Shown here: in pieces, positions 30,487 to 42,163 of the stretch
Layout of the letters: each line of letters starts with the position of its first letter
Position numbering within the stretch: the first letter of the stretch is position 1
Assembly (NCBI RefSeq): GCF_019649055.1
Contig: NW_026570268.1
Location: 558,001-622,000, forward strand
DNA length: 64,000 nt
Reading direction: 5' to 3'
Source of the DNA: Paramacrobiotus metropolitanus
Lineage: Eukaryota; Tardigrada; Eutardigrada; Parachela; Macrobiotidae
Made by a program: the position numbers and the translations under genes
The notes under the pieces: model-generated
Database searches by the model: none
Seen by the model: only the letters and a program-made list of their open reading frames with translations
Told to the model about the DNA's origin: nothing

Positions 30487-32196
30487 CGTCTGCTTCTCTA
30501 ATCACCAGATAAACAGGCTTATTTCAATCTGCATAGCGACGAATCCGCACCGTCAATGTGATTTGCTCAGGGGCATTTCCTTTACTACTGTAACTCCACT
30601 CACATAATTATCAGTCCTGATCTGGAAACGAGGGATGATGGATCAACGTAAATCAAATTCCAATCCTCTCTCCCGACGAAAAACTCTCTCCCTCCACGGG
30701 ATGGGATGAGATTGCCAGCGAAAACAGGTGACAAAAACAACCAGCACAGACCACGTTCGAATTCACTGCTCCTTCATTACAAATCCTTCGAAGGAGCCAG
30801 CAAATCTCCGCTTTTCTTCTACTTCACTCAGGATTTCCGTAAAAATAACGAATTACGCAACATCCACACCAGCAGCGTAAGATCACAAGCAGTCGAAGCG
30901 AAGCGTTGCCAGATTTCTGGAAAATTCTGCGTCCTTACAAGAAAACAGCTGATGCAACGATTTCGTTGAGTCGCCATCAAAACAACCGTAAGTAATACAG
31001 GTTGCGTATGAGGAAAATAATTTTACACACGTATCGCTGTCTGTATGGTTGTAAATTGCCATTGCCAGCCACCCAGCGCCGGCGGTGTGCGATGCACTTG
31101 CGAGCAGGCCCGAACGACATGCCACGGAATGGGCAGTCAAACAGGCCAACACAGAGAAGACCGTTTTCGTGTCTAGTCGCATCAGTCTGGCCTAAAAAAA
31201 TAAACGTTCCGAGTTTTCCGTTTTGAATTTCAAGTCTTCCATTAATTTTTGGAACTGATTGCTGTTCCACTTGATGGTGAATCTGTTAAATGATGGCAGA
31301 TGATAATTAGCTTGTGGAAGTGTATGCAGAATGTAGGGAAGCAGTTGTCATGGATTGATTGAGCGTTCCGTGTTGGAGTGCATATTTTGATTTGACTTTA
31401 TTGCATGTTGAACGGTGCATCCCGGAATCAGGTCGGTAGGTGTCAATTGTCATCACAATGGCTGACACACTTCTGCTTGTCAGGTTCTAAATTTAGTTTG
31501 TAACAGTTAACTGGTGTATTCCACACGTGTTTTACGCGTATTTATCGTGCCTGGTAATGCGTTCAGTGGGAGAAGGAGAACTGAAGAAAATCTATAATAA
31601 ATTATTATGATCGGATATACAAGTTTGGACTGCATGCAGTAAGTCGGTGGGCTCACGTTTCTCCCTTAGATTCTCGGGATTTGATAAAGAACCTGTGTAT
31701 CTTTGTATTATGGGTTTCTTATGGCAGTTAAAATCGTTTTGAGTAATATTTCATTGAGCAGAGATGGCTGGTTTCTTCGCAGTGCGCGTTTTCTTAAGCA
31801 TGTTTAAACATGCAGTTTCTGATGTAATAAAAATTGCTGCTCGCGTATTGTAGCGTCGATGGCACACATTGGAGCATGTCCTCTGCTGATTCGCTGACAT
31901 TGGGAATAATCTTCCATTTTTTATTTTCCTTGATAGAATTTGAGGAGCAGGATTGCTGGTGATTTTTTGGTGGAATTCGGATTGATCTGGCCCGAGTGCA
32001 GCCTGAAGTGGAAATCTGTGCGTCGTCCGCCCGCGGCCGGTGGTTTGTCGGGGATTATTATTTATACGTTTTGCGGCGTGAAGAAGCTGCATCGTTTTGC
32101 TGGCATCCCGTCGGGCCTTGACTGACTGGATTGCTGTCGGTGTCTGGCACGTGAGGCACAGTTTGCCTTGTTGAAGGACCCTTGCCTTCCCTGGCC
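30487..32196. other. Divergent spacer between RNF185 and the TOCA-like gene
   Basis: 1.7 kb between two genes transcribed away from each other, so it should hold both promoters and the TOCA 5' UTR. Composition is mixed. No TATA box, RNA gene or protein family is recognised. Open frames at 30883-31270 (-) and 31751-32092 (-) lack any resemblance to known proteins. Confidence 0.4.
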
Positions 32197-35100
32197 ATGC
32201 CCGCCGACTGGGGAGCCGATCTCTGGGTGAGTCAGTCAGTTCAAATCCTTTACGACTGATGAATCAGTAAGTCTACCTTGTTCTTCATTTACCCTAGAAT
32301 CTATCCGTCTCGGCCATGTTTCTGCTCTTTATATTTTTCTAATTTCGATTCCCGATTTTTTCGTAATTAGTTATTTTTCTGAGAAATTCAGCGCGCTTAA
32401 ATTACGCTTGACACTGAAAAAATTCGGCTGAATTTTAAGTAATAAGCGTAGTGAGTTTTGAATTTTTATAATATGTTGGGTGGTAGTTGACTTATTGGTT
32501 GGCTGATAAATGTTGTTTATTACGAGTGTTCCGGTTGCGGTGGGAAGGGAGGCATCCGGCCGATGCGATCATCGTGTAGCGATTAGCTGTGGAATGGTGT
32601 ACGCGTATTGCTCTACGCTGGCGTATTGGTCTGCGAAGCCGCGGCACCTCATTTCCGCCTTGTCAGTCAGTCAGTGCAGCGTTCATTGAGCATCGCTGTG
32701 TAGATAGTGTAGCGGCAGCTGTGCGTGGGTATTACGCTGGCCAGCGGCGCTTCATTACACTAGCGAGAGAATAGAGCTGCGCATGAATCAGCTTCCTCCT
32801 GCCGCAGCTTGTCGACACATTTGTGCCTGCTGACCGAACACAACGTAACTAAATAAGCGCGCCGCAGTTGAGTTAGCGAACTGGGTCACCGCTATAATTA
32901 CCGTCTGCTTAATGTCTGCGCAAGACACTCACCGCTCCATTACCACCATCATCCTTTTTATCATCTGCTCGGCTTCGTTTCATTCCCGCTGGCAGTGTGT
33001 TTTTTCCGCCCCCACCCTGCACAGATTTTTGCGAGCGGTTGAAGATCGAAAAGTGCCCTAAATTCCGCGCGACCAGGTGATGGAATTCTGCAGCTGGTGT
33101 GCAGTGCAACGAAGCACTGATAAGCGTTTTTATTACGACCGATGAATATTGCTTCTTCTGATGGGCTGCATTTAATAACCCATCGATCTGGTCACATGCG
33201 CTCGTAAATTGTATCGTTTTTGGGTAATGCTAGTGAGGATCGAATCGGTCGTTGTGCTCTGTTTACTGGCTGGGTTACAATTATCGGGGCTGCAGTTTTG
33301 CTGGCTTTTGAGGGTACAGTTGTGATTGTTTTTAAGGATTAATGAGAAAAAAAGGAAGTGACGATATATTTATTGATTAGTGAATCAAACTGGAGCCGAT
33401 GTCCGGCAGAATGCTGCGTTGCTGTCGGCGATTCAGTCTAGCACCGGAAGCGGAGTTTAAATCAAACATTCGATTATTCTGATCAATTCATTCCAGAATC
33501 AAACGGCGCTTTGTATGTTTATCGCCGTTTGAAAATAACGTTTACATACGATAAATTGCCAAGAAAATCGAGAAAATTACTGAGTTAACCGAGGATGCAT
33601 AAATCTGAACAAAATTTGATTTATTTGTAGAACTTGTGTATCTGTACAAGGCAGGTTTTCAGAGAAAAATCTGGGAGACAGTTTGTTTTCCAGATTTGAT
33701 ATTTCATTATTTTCAGATCAAAGAAAATTGTTTCAAATCAAATTTTGTATGAAACCCTTGCAAAATTTGAAGAAAACTGTATGAATTTTTGTTTGAATTG
33801 CAAGCCCAACCGGAAGTGCTTCGGGCTGAGGAAGCAGCTGCTGTGTGCCTGCTGGCTGATGCGGACCGGCACTCGAACTGAAAGTAGCTTGAAAATATTT
33901 GCGGTTAATTGTACTCGGTCCCATTGAGGACAACGAGTGCAACATAACGGTTTTACGAGATAGATCCGAGAGACTCTCAATTATTACCGTCACGCCACTT
34001 GCTACAGTGCATTTAGCAGTAGGTGCACTTTGTCGCGAACACATTACGCGACGTCCTACAGATTTGCCTGCCTAGCGGAGCGCAATATGTATGCTAGGTG
34101 ATATTGTTGTATGAAGAGAGAGCTGTGTTTTTTTGCATTTTAATACGGTGTTATATTTTGGTGGGTGTTTCGAGTGTCGAGCGTTTGTTCGTGCTTGATC
34201 AGCCAACACTATCAAAACATGTGGATGGCGCTGCATCCATCGCGCTGTTAACGCTGCTGCGGCTGATGATCCGCTGCGATTATGGCCGGATTATGACAAA
34301 CAGCAGCAGGCAACAGCAGTAGTTGAATGGCCCGTCATCATCGCGTTGTTTTCCACGCGTCCTTATTGAAATTAATGGCTCTTGGCACCTTTCACCCCGA
34401 ATCATGTAGAGGCATCCGTTTGAACGCTAAATAGACGCGCTGTTTATGGCATTAACGGTTATGGAGCGATACTGGGCGTTTGTGCCGTATAGGGTGTGTC
34501 TGTCGCTGTTAATTAATTTGACGGGGAAATTGGCTTAAAATAACATGCTGTTGGTGTGCAGGATCAGTACGATGCCGTGGCGGCGCACACGTCCAAGGGG
34601 ATCGACTTCCTGGACCGGTTTGCGCAGTTCTACAAGGAGCGCTGCCAGGCCGAGGTCAAGTACGCCCGGGATCTGAAGTGGGTGTGGCTGGCTCTGTTCC
34701 CCGTGACCGGTGGTTGAGCGGGTGGTTTGTCATTGGTTTGCAGGAATATTGTGAAGAATTTCCAGCCGAAAAAGAAGGAGGACGAGGACGCGCAGTACAG
34801 CTACTACCGCGGCTTCGGCAAGATGGCCGCCGAGGTGCACGATCTGGCGGCGCAGCACGAACGCTTAGCGGAGGACCTGCAGACCAGCGTGGCTATCCGC
34901 GTGCAGGCGCAGGCCAAGGAGCTCCGTGACGAGCGCAAAAAGGTAGTCAGTTTCAACTTTAAACAGCAGTGTGCCGGTTTTTTTGCACTTGCATTCCATG
35001 CTAACTGTTTCGCCTTTTTTAATGAATTTTCCAACGTTGGTTGTTGTGTGGATTTCTTGATTTTGTAATGGTTTCTTTTTTGTTTTGATCGTTTCGTGAA

Positions 35101-37883
35101 TTCGTTCAATTTTATGAAGAATTTTAACACTGAATTCTTTGTATTTTTTACGTTAATCAGTTTGACTTTTTTGTGAATTTTTGAAGTTTGTTTTTAATGG
35201 ATTCTTCACGCTGACTTTTTCTTGAATTCTTTCGCATTTTGTGAAGAACTGTAGATAGACACTGAATTTCTTGTGAATATTAGCATCTGGAAGACGCCAT
35301 TCGCAATCAGAAGCACTTGGATCTGCATCTCCAGTCACTGGATAAAGCCAAGAAAACGTATGAAAAAGCCTTCAAGGAGGCGCAGCGGGCGCACGAATCG
35401 TACATTCGCGCCGATGAGAACCAGGAGCTGTCGCGCAAAGCCGTCGAAGAGGTGTGTCCCGTGGGCGTTAATTTATTTTTCAATAGTTTCTTCGATTTAT
35501 GCTTCAAACGTCTTTTATTAAGGTTGTTTTTCAATTATTTGCGTAAGTAAGAGCAACGTGGGCTTGTTTAAGGCGCGCATGGCGGCGACGCGGAAGCAGC
35601 AGGAGTTCGAGACGGCCAAGCAGGAGTACGCGGCGCGGCTGCAGGACACCAACCAGTACCAGCGCAACTTCTACCAGACGCTGATGCCCGGCGTCTTCCA
35701 GCGGCTGCAGGAGCTGGACCAGAAGAAGACCGGCCAGATCCGCGACAGCATCAAGCTGGCCGTCGAGGTGGAGCGCCGCATCCAGCCCATCATCGACAAG
35801 TGCCTGCTGGGCATGATCCAGGCCGCCGAGGAGATCGTCCCCGATCTGGTCAGTCGCCGGATTAGTTTTTTTAATAATTCTGTAACGAATTAGAGGAGAA
35901 AAATAAGACAACAGATACATCAGTTATAGATTCAACTCATTCAAGGGTACAAACGTCTGTGGCTTACAGGACAGTCAGACGGTGGTGGACCGGTACAAGT
36001 CGGGCTTCGAGCACCCGCTGGACATCCCCTTCTGGAATCTGGAGGACGCCAAGTCCGTCGACACCGGCACCATCAACAACCACTACCCGCCCATCCGCTC
36101 GGGCAGCTTGCGGACCGGCACGACGTCCGCCTCGGAGAAGAAGCAGCGCAAGACCATCATCAACATCTTCCCTTCCGCCAAGGTAAAAAAGCAATCGCCT
36201 TATTTTTGTACACTGAATAAACTGGATGTGCAACGGTTTGCTGATTTGTTTTGTAAGTAGTTGTTGCCTAATTCCTTCTGATTGTTGTGTGTAGGCGAAA
36301 GACGTGGCCAAGGACGACTTCGTGGATCTGCCGCCGCAGCAGCGCAAGCGCAAGATCCAGCAGCGCATCGACAGCGTCAACCAGCAGATGCACCAGGAGA
36401 CGTTGACGCGTGATGCGTTGATGAAGATGAAGGGCGTGTACGAGTCCAACCCCAGCATGGGCGACCCCAACAGCGTCAACGGCCAGCTGGCCGAGAACGC
36501 CGACAAGATGAACGTCCTGCGCCAGGAACTCCACCGACTACAGGTACAAATGCCTTCGAAAAAAAACAGAAAATACAATCGAGAAAATTTCTTAGCAATT
36601 GATAGTGAATTTTTACAGAATTAACGATGATTCTTGAGACTTTTGCTGATGAAATGAAAGAAGAACTAATTACTAAGAAAAAGAACAAAATTGAGGAAAA
36701 ATGCAGCTGCTAATTAATTACTTCAAAAAGATTGTTCAATTAAAAACGTATTCCAAAATAAAAAGATTATGTTGAAACAAATATAATTTAGGGTTTGTAC
36801 GACGAAGTGGACAACCCGAGCGCCGCCAACGGGAACGGGAACGGACCACCCGCTCCGGCGCCGACGCCCAGCCAGCCGTTGAGCAAGGGGAGCAGCAGCG
36901 TGGTGGCGGTGAACGGGCGGGACAGCCGCGACAAGAGCCTGTCGGTCAGCAGTCTGCCCGGCAACCAGGCGGGGAGCGCCGACTCCCTGGTTGTCTCCAC
37001 TCTGCCCACTCTCAACAGCACCACCGCCACCTCCAGCCGCAGCCCCTCCGAGTCCAGCATCCCCGCCTTCCACCAGCCCCCTCAGATGCACCACCACCGC
37101 CACTCCCTCTCCGACAGGGACACCGACCAGCAGGATCTCTACGAACCGGCGCCCGGCGAGAGCGACGAGGTCATGGGTTCCTGTCTGGCGCTGTACGATT
37201 TCGACGGTACGTAACACGTTACGATTGTTATTATTTTATAAATAATTCAAGCAAAATATGGATAAATTGAAATGCGAAAGTGAGGCGCAAAATAGACCAC
37301 TAAACCCGTCAAAATGCATTAAAATTTAAATTACTGTATAAGCAGGCAAATTAAGCTGGAAAAAACCGAAAAAGATAAAGAAAACATAATGAAAACTATT
37401 ATTGTTATTATTGTTCAACCGGTTATAATTTGAAATAAATTGCAAATATTGAAAAATCGACTTTTTCAGTTAATAAAAAGAATCCATAAAAAATCGGCAG
37501 AAGGTTCGCGAAAAACAAAACTAATGATGTATAAATGAAAAATAAATCTTAGAAAGAAAATAAACAAATAATATAAACAAAAATAAGTTAAAGCGCGGAA
37601 AAATAGTATAAAAAATGCACAGAAATGGCTAAAATGATGGTTAATGCACGGCGTGTCGATAGGCCTTAGCGAGGGCTCGCTGGCGATGGCGGAAGGGGAG
37701 GAGCTGGAGATCCTGGAGACGGATCAGGGCGACGGATGGACGCACGTGCGCCGGATGGCGGGGAATCAAAAAGGCCCGCAGCTGACGGAGGAGGGCTTCG
37801 TGCCCACCAGCTACATCAAGTGCACGCTCTTCCCCGGCACGGGCCACGCCCACACCCAACACCGCCACCCGCACCCCGGCTGA
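32197..37883 (+). CDS. CIP4/FBP17/TOCA-family F-BAR, HR1 and SH3 protein
   Basis: Nine exons join in frame: 32197-32226, 34562-34677, 34744-34942, 35284-35451, 35552-35848, 35970-36182, 36295-36543, 36792-37206 and 37663-37883, giving about 635 residues. The F-BAR domain (about 1-270) starts MPADWGADLWDQYD like FNBP1 and carries KGIDFLDRFAQFYKER and VKYARDLKNIVKNFQPKK. An HR1 domain (about 345-424: LPPQQRKRKIQQRIDS, YESNPSMGDPNSV) binds active Cdc42 in this family. A Ser/Pro linker and an SH3 domain (about 553-625: CLALYDFDGLSEGSLAM, GDGWTHVRR, GFVPTSYIK) follow; the SH3 binds N-WASP and dynamin. The protein bends membrane and promotes actin assembly during endocytosis. The SH3 has about eight extra residues (AGNQKGPQLT) before GFVPTSY. 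The start codon sits in a 30-base exon followed by a 2.3 kb intron. One gene here stands for the three vertebrate paralogues. Confidence 0.93.
32227..34561 (+). other. Long first intron of the TOCA-like gene
   Basis: A 2.3 kb intron between the ten-codon first exon (donor GTGAGT) and exon 2 (acceptor GTTGGTGTGCAG). No coding segment or repeat was recognised in it. Large first introns often hold enhancers or alternative promoters, but none can be pointed to. Confidence 0.55.
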
Positions 37884-38895
37884 AGTAGCGACACAGCCGA
37901 TCAACGCCTAATTTTCTCTAGTTCCACAGTGTTTTTTTAACGGACGGTTTTTGTAGCTATTTGTGCCGTTGTCTGCAGATATATCTTGCTGTTAGAGAAT
38001 TAATTCAAACGCTGCTACGCTCGTGGTTTGTGTTTTCTACTGGGGTGGCACGCTTCTCCGCTGTGTGTGTATAAAATGGGTAATTTTTTTGATTTTGCAC
38101 GTTTGTCTCGTCGACTCAGCATCAGCAGCACGCAGGTGGTTTGTTTATAATGCTGTTTCTTTTTGTTTATTACGTGTGAATTTACAGTTCTCGCAGATGT
38201 TTTGTCGGGTTCGTAAACCGTTGGCAAAGGCTCTATTGCGCATCTTTCAATAAAATTCTTGCGGCTTGTGACGCTGAAAATACCGTTGGAAAACCGTACA
38301 AAATAAGTTTGTCTACGGTTATCATTTTTTTGCTACCACGGTTATTTTCTTCGCTGCGGTTATTTTTAGGGTTTAAATATTTACCTTTTATTTTTCACTT
38401 TTTTTATATATATATACCGTGTATTATTTTTTGTTATATTTTTCTACGGTAAAATGGGACAGTTAAATTGTCTCTTGCGTAATTAATTCCAGAAGCAGCT
38501 AATTAATTAAGTACAGAAGCGCAAAATGCGACCAGGTCAGAGTTCGAGATACAAAAATTTAATAATAATGACGCCGCTGTCCGCCCTGCCCGCGTCAGTC
38601 ACACAGCACAGTGCCACATTAATAACATTATCAAAGGTCACTTGCTAATTGCACGGCCAGGCACCAACGGCAACAACACAATTAATTCGCACGACGTGCA
38701 AAAAAAACAAAACACCCATTTCTCTGTCACTCTCCCATTCACATTGTGCTTATTCACAGTGGAGACCTCCCGAGGAAATCGAAACGTGAGAAAGCGCCCA
38801 CCAAGACACCCAAAAGAATTACGCAATAAAACAGGAAAAAACCCCGCGGACCAGTTTGGCCGCGGGAAAATTGAGAAAAACAACGTAGGGGCGGT
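37884..38895. other. Convergent 3' spacer between TOCA and SH2B
   Basis: Both genes end here. The stretch contains the TOCA 3' UTR with AATAAA at 38249-38254, then AT-rich sequence and a TATATATATA run near 38407. No coding sequence is recognised. Confidence 0.5.
38249..38254 (+). terminator. Polyadenylation signal for the TOCA-like gene
   Basis: AATAAA about 365 bases past the TGA at 37881-37883, followed by T- and G-rich sequence. Confidence 0.5.
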
Positions 38896-41800
38896 TCAGT
38901 AGACGCCCTTGATGTCCTTGCGCACCAGCGCCAGCTCGGCGGCGCCCCCGCGGTACTCGGCGGGCGCCGGGAGGCGCACGGGGTCCGCCGAGGTCTTGCG
39001 GGCCGCCGCGATGGCCTCGGGCGCGAAGGGCGACGTGTAGCTGCGCTGGCGCGGCTCCGTCGCCACGGCCACCGCCTGCGGGACCGGCGGCAGGTCGCGC
39101 GAGATCATGAGGGTCAGGGTGGCGTCCGAGCAGTGGCCCGTCTCCGAGGGGATGGGGTTGGCGCGGTAGAACATCACCATCTCCGCCAGCGACTCGAACC
39201 ACGCCGACTGCACGCGGCAACGCCCGTCGTCCTGGATGCAGAAGCGCAAATGCTGCAAATCAACACCATTATTACGCTCTATTCTTCCTCTTTTTCCACT
39301 TATTTATTCACCATTATTTTTATGCATAATTTTTTAACTAAATTTATTTATAATTTCACAACCTAGATGGGTGATAATTTTATTAACTATTTTTTGTTCA
39401 TTTTATTTGATGATATTCACTTATTCATACGAATTCTATATCACTGTATTTATTTTCATTTTTTCTCATATTATCTTCAGTATTTTGTCTGTTTTATTCA
39501 CGGAAAAGGTCAAATGAATCCAAATTCGAAATCAATGGAAGCCGATAAAATATAAATAACAGGTAATATGCATTTCCGGCACGCGGGCCTTTTACGGCTA
39601 GCACGTGCACCGCCAACGCAGCGCTGATCACACGCAGCCTTTGCTCTGCGCCAACGGTAAACATTCCAACGGAGGTCAACAGCAACTACACTACTTCGAC
39701 TGATTCGCAACAAGGTTGCACCGTCACTTTACCTGCTTATCGCAACCTCAACCAGGTAAGTACGCTAATTGTTGCAAACTTGCAAGCGCGATAACAAAAT
39801 TACGGTACTATGGACGATGATATTCACGATACAAATAATGAAAATAACACATCCACTTCAGCGTACAAACATTAAACGGAGCAGAGACTGTACTTGTCCG
39901 AATATCAACAAAGGTAACAGCGATAAGTACTGCGTAGTTATCTTCCTTCACAACGCTTTCTTATCAGAATTAAACACAAAAATCGCCTGACTATTGATAC
40001 GAGCTTATTTCCCTAACACTGCCACGTGCCTACCGCGTAAATCCGCACATCCCACGGGGAATAACTCAATCAACATAATTTACAAAACAATAATAAAATA
40101 AAATTGAGAAAACTGAAAAAAAATCAAAAAAACAGCGTTCTTCCATTTTGCACGCGTACCTTTGGTCTTCCCTGGCCGTTGAAGGTCAGAACAAACTTGC
40201 CGGGATCCGTCTCACTGGCGCGCACCAAGAACGCCCCGTGCCCGCCCTGCTGCACCAGCCCGGCCGCCTGCGCGCGACTAATATCGGCGTGATAGCCCAG
40301 CAGCGACGCCAGATCTTCGTCGCGCTTCTTCAGCGTATCTAACGACCATTTCAACGATCAACGTCATAATCACCGTCCGAACGAGACACCACCACCTACC
40401 GTGCTCCGGGATGGGCGCCGGCGGCACCGCGCCGACACTGACGGGGCTCTGGCGCCCGGAACTCAACGACGACCCCGTCAGGCTGCCTTTGCGTTGATTG
40501 GACCGCGTCGGCGCCAGATTGTACAGGGATGAGGCGCTGGATAAGGCTTCCGCCGGCTCGGCGCTGCTGATGGGCCCCGTGGCCGCGCCGCTGTACTTGA
40601 CCGGCCGGATGCGGGCCAGTTCCGCCGCGGGGGCGCTGGCCAGACGCGGCCGGATCCCGGTGCTGCCGCCCCAGGCGGCGGCGTCTTGTGCCACGTCTTT
40701 GCGGCCAACACCATCGCCGATTCTACAACAAACATCCTATTATGCCGGAAATTCGCAATCACACGCGAATAATTATAAATCTCCATTTAGCAATAAACAC
40801 GCGCATTATGACGTGGTGTGCGTGACGGATCAATACATGCGTTACACGTGTTTAACGGATTATAATAACGACGGCGCACGTGACTGCCTGGTGAGAAATC
40901 CTTCCGGCCACACTGACACTCAGCCCATGTTTTTGTTGTTCAGCCGGATTTTCTTGGCAAAAACACTTTTCTCACCGCACACCGCCACCTCGCCCACCAA
41001 CTGACGAAATATACACGGAATATACCCACAAGCGAATCTATGACTAATCAGCGTATTTTAAAGCGAGCTGCAGCGTGTACAATTCGGGGAATGCTGGGTC
41101 AACCTTCAGTCTACACGTGCGCAGGGTTAAGTGCATTTCACTCACCGTCCAACAGGCCCGTTCTCGCTGATGGGCAGCGATCCCGAGGTGGGCACCCGCG
41201 TCAGCGTCGGCTTGCGCTCCTGCGAGTGGCGCTTGCCGAAGGGATTGAAGGACTGCGTCAGCGTCTTGAAGGACATGCGCCGCAGGAAGGAGCTCTTCTG
41301 GCCCGGCGAGCAGTCGTTGCTCTTGCTGCGCACCTGCACCGGCGCCTCTAATACATCCCCGTCCACCGTGTCAATTTCTACAGCGACACACGCACAACGT
41401 CAAAAAATAATTACAAAAAAACCAGGAAAAATTAACCAATAACTGCTAATAAATAATAAACAATTAAAGAAAAATAAATAACTTAAAAAATAAATAGTAA
41501 GAAAATAATATATAATAATATAAAATTAATAGCAAAAGTAGATGTAATGAGTGAAGTAATAATAAACAGATACGCACCTTGAAAATTATCGGCGTGGAGC
41601 GCGGAGAGCGGGCGGGGCGCGCTGGCACTGCTCATATCGGAGGCGTTGGACTGGCTGTCCTCCAATCCGAAGCGGTGCGGACTCTGCGTGGTGTGCGGGG
41701 TCGGGCTGCGCTGCTGCTCCATCCCGCAGTCCCATCCAAGCGCCTCCTCGGGACTGGGCAGCAGCAGCCGCTGCGGCGCCTCCTCCAACATCCCGCCGCG

Positions 41801-42163
41801 ATCACTGCTGCTCCCGCTGCGCGTCCCCCCGGCCAGCTCCGTGAAGCGCCGCACGAAGGCCCGACAAAAGTGGCGCATCCCGTTCTCCAGGGTGTCGGCG
41901 TGCGGCTGCAGCAGCGCCTGCGCGGGAGATTCGTGGCTGGCCGTCTGCAGGCGCTGGAACACGTGCTCGGCGGCCACCACCGCCTCCAGCTCCACCAGCG
42001 TCTCCAGACTGACGCTGCCGTAGCTAGCCACCGGGCATTTGCACTCGGCGCCGTCCAGCAGGGAGTCGGCGGCGTCCTCGTCCATGTCCGGGCAGCAGGG
42101 CTCGGCGTCGGGGCTCTTGGTACCGCCCATCTCGGCTAACATCCGCGCATGCCCATCCGGCAT
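38896..42163 (-). CDS. SH2B/Lnk-type adaptor, SH2 domain without a visible PH domain
   Basis: Five exons join in frame: 42163-41578, 41377-41146, 40722-40400, 40338-40160 and 39252-38896, giving about 558 residues. The SH2 domain (about 394-490) has the SH2B pattern: GYHADISRAQAAGLVQQGG, GAFLVRASET (phosphotyrosine-binding R420), KFVLTFNGQGRPKHLRF, GRCRVQSAWFESL and NPIPSE. N-terminal residues include NGMRHFCRAFVRRFTELAG, which resembles the helical dimerisation region of SH2B proteins. The middle contains FLRRMSFKTLTQSFNPFGK, a basic Ser-rich patch. SH2B1-3 and Drosophila Lnk recruit to JAK2 and insulin-receptor signalling and normally carry a PH domain between these parts; none is visible here and the introns hold none. 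The protein ends KDIKGVY. The frame is open upstream of ATG 42163 and an acceptor (TTGGCAG) lies at about 42192, so a further 5' exon is likely. Confidence 0.82.

Noticed and set aside
40498-41004. 168-codon plus-strand open frame across SH2B exon c
   Set aside because: Antisense to an in-phase coding exon; its protein has no recognisable domain.
41579-42139. 186-codon plus-strand open frame
   Set aside because: Shadow of SH2B exon a; low-complexity Gly/Arg-rich sequence typical of antisense GC-rich exons.
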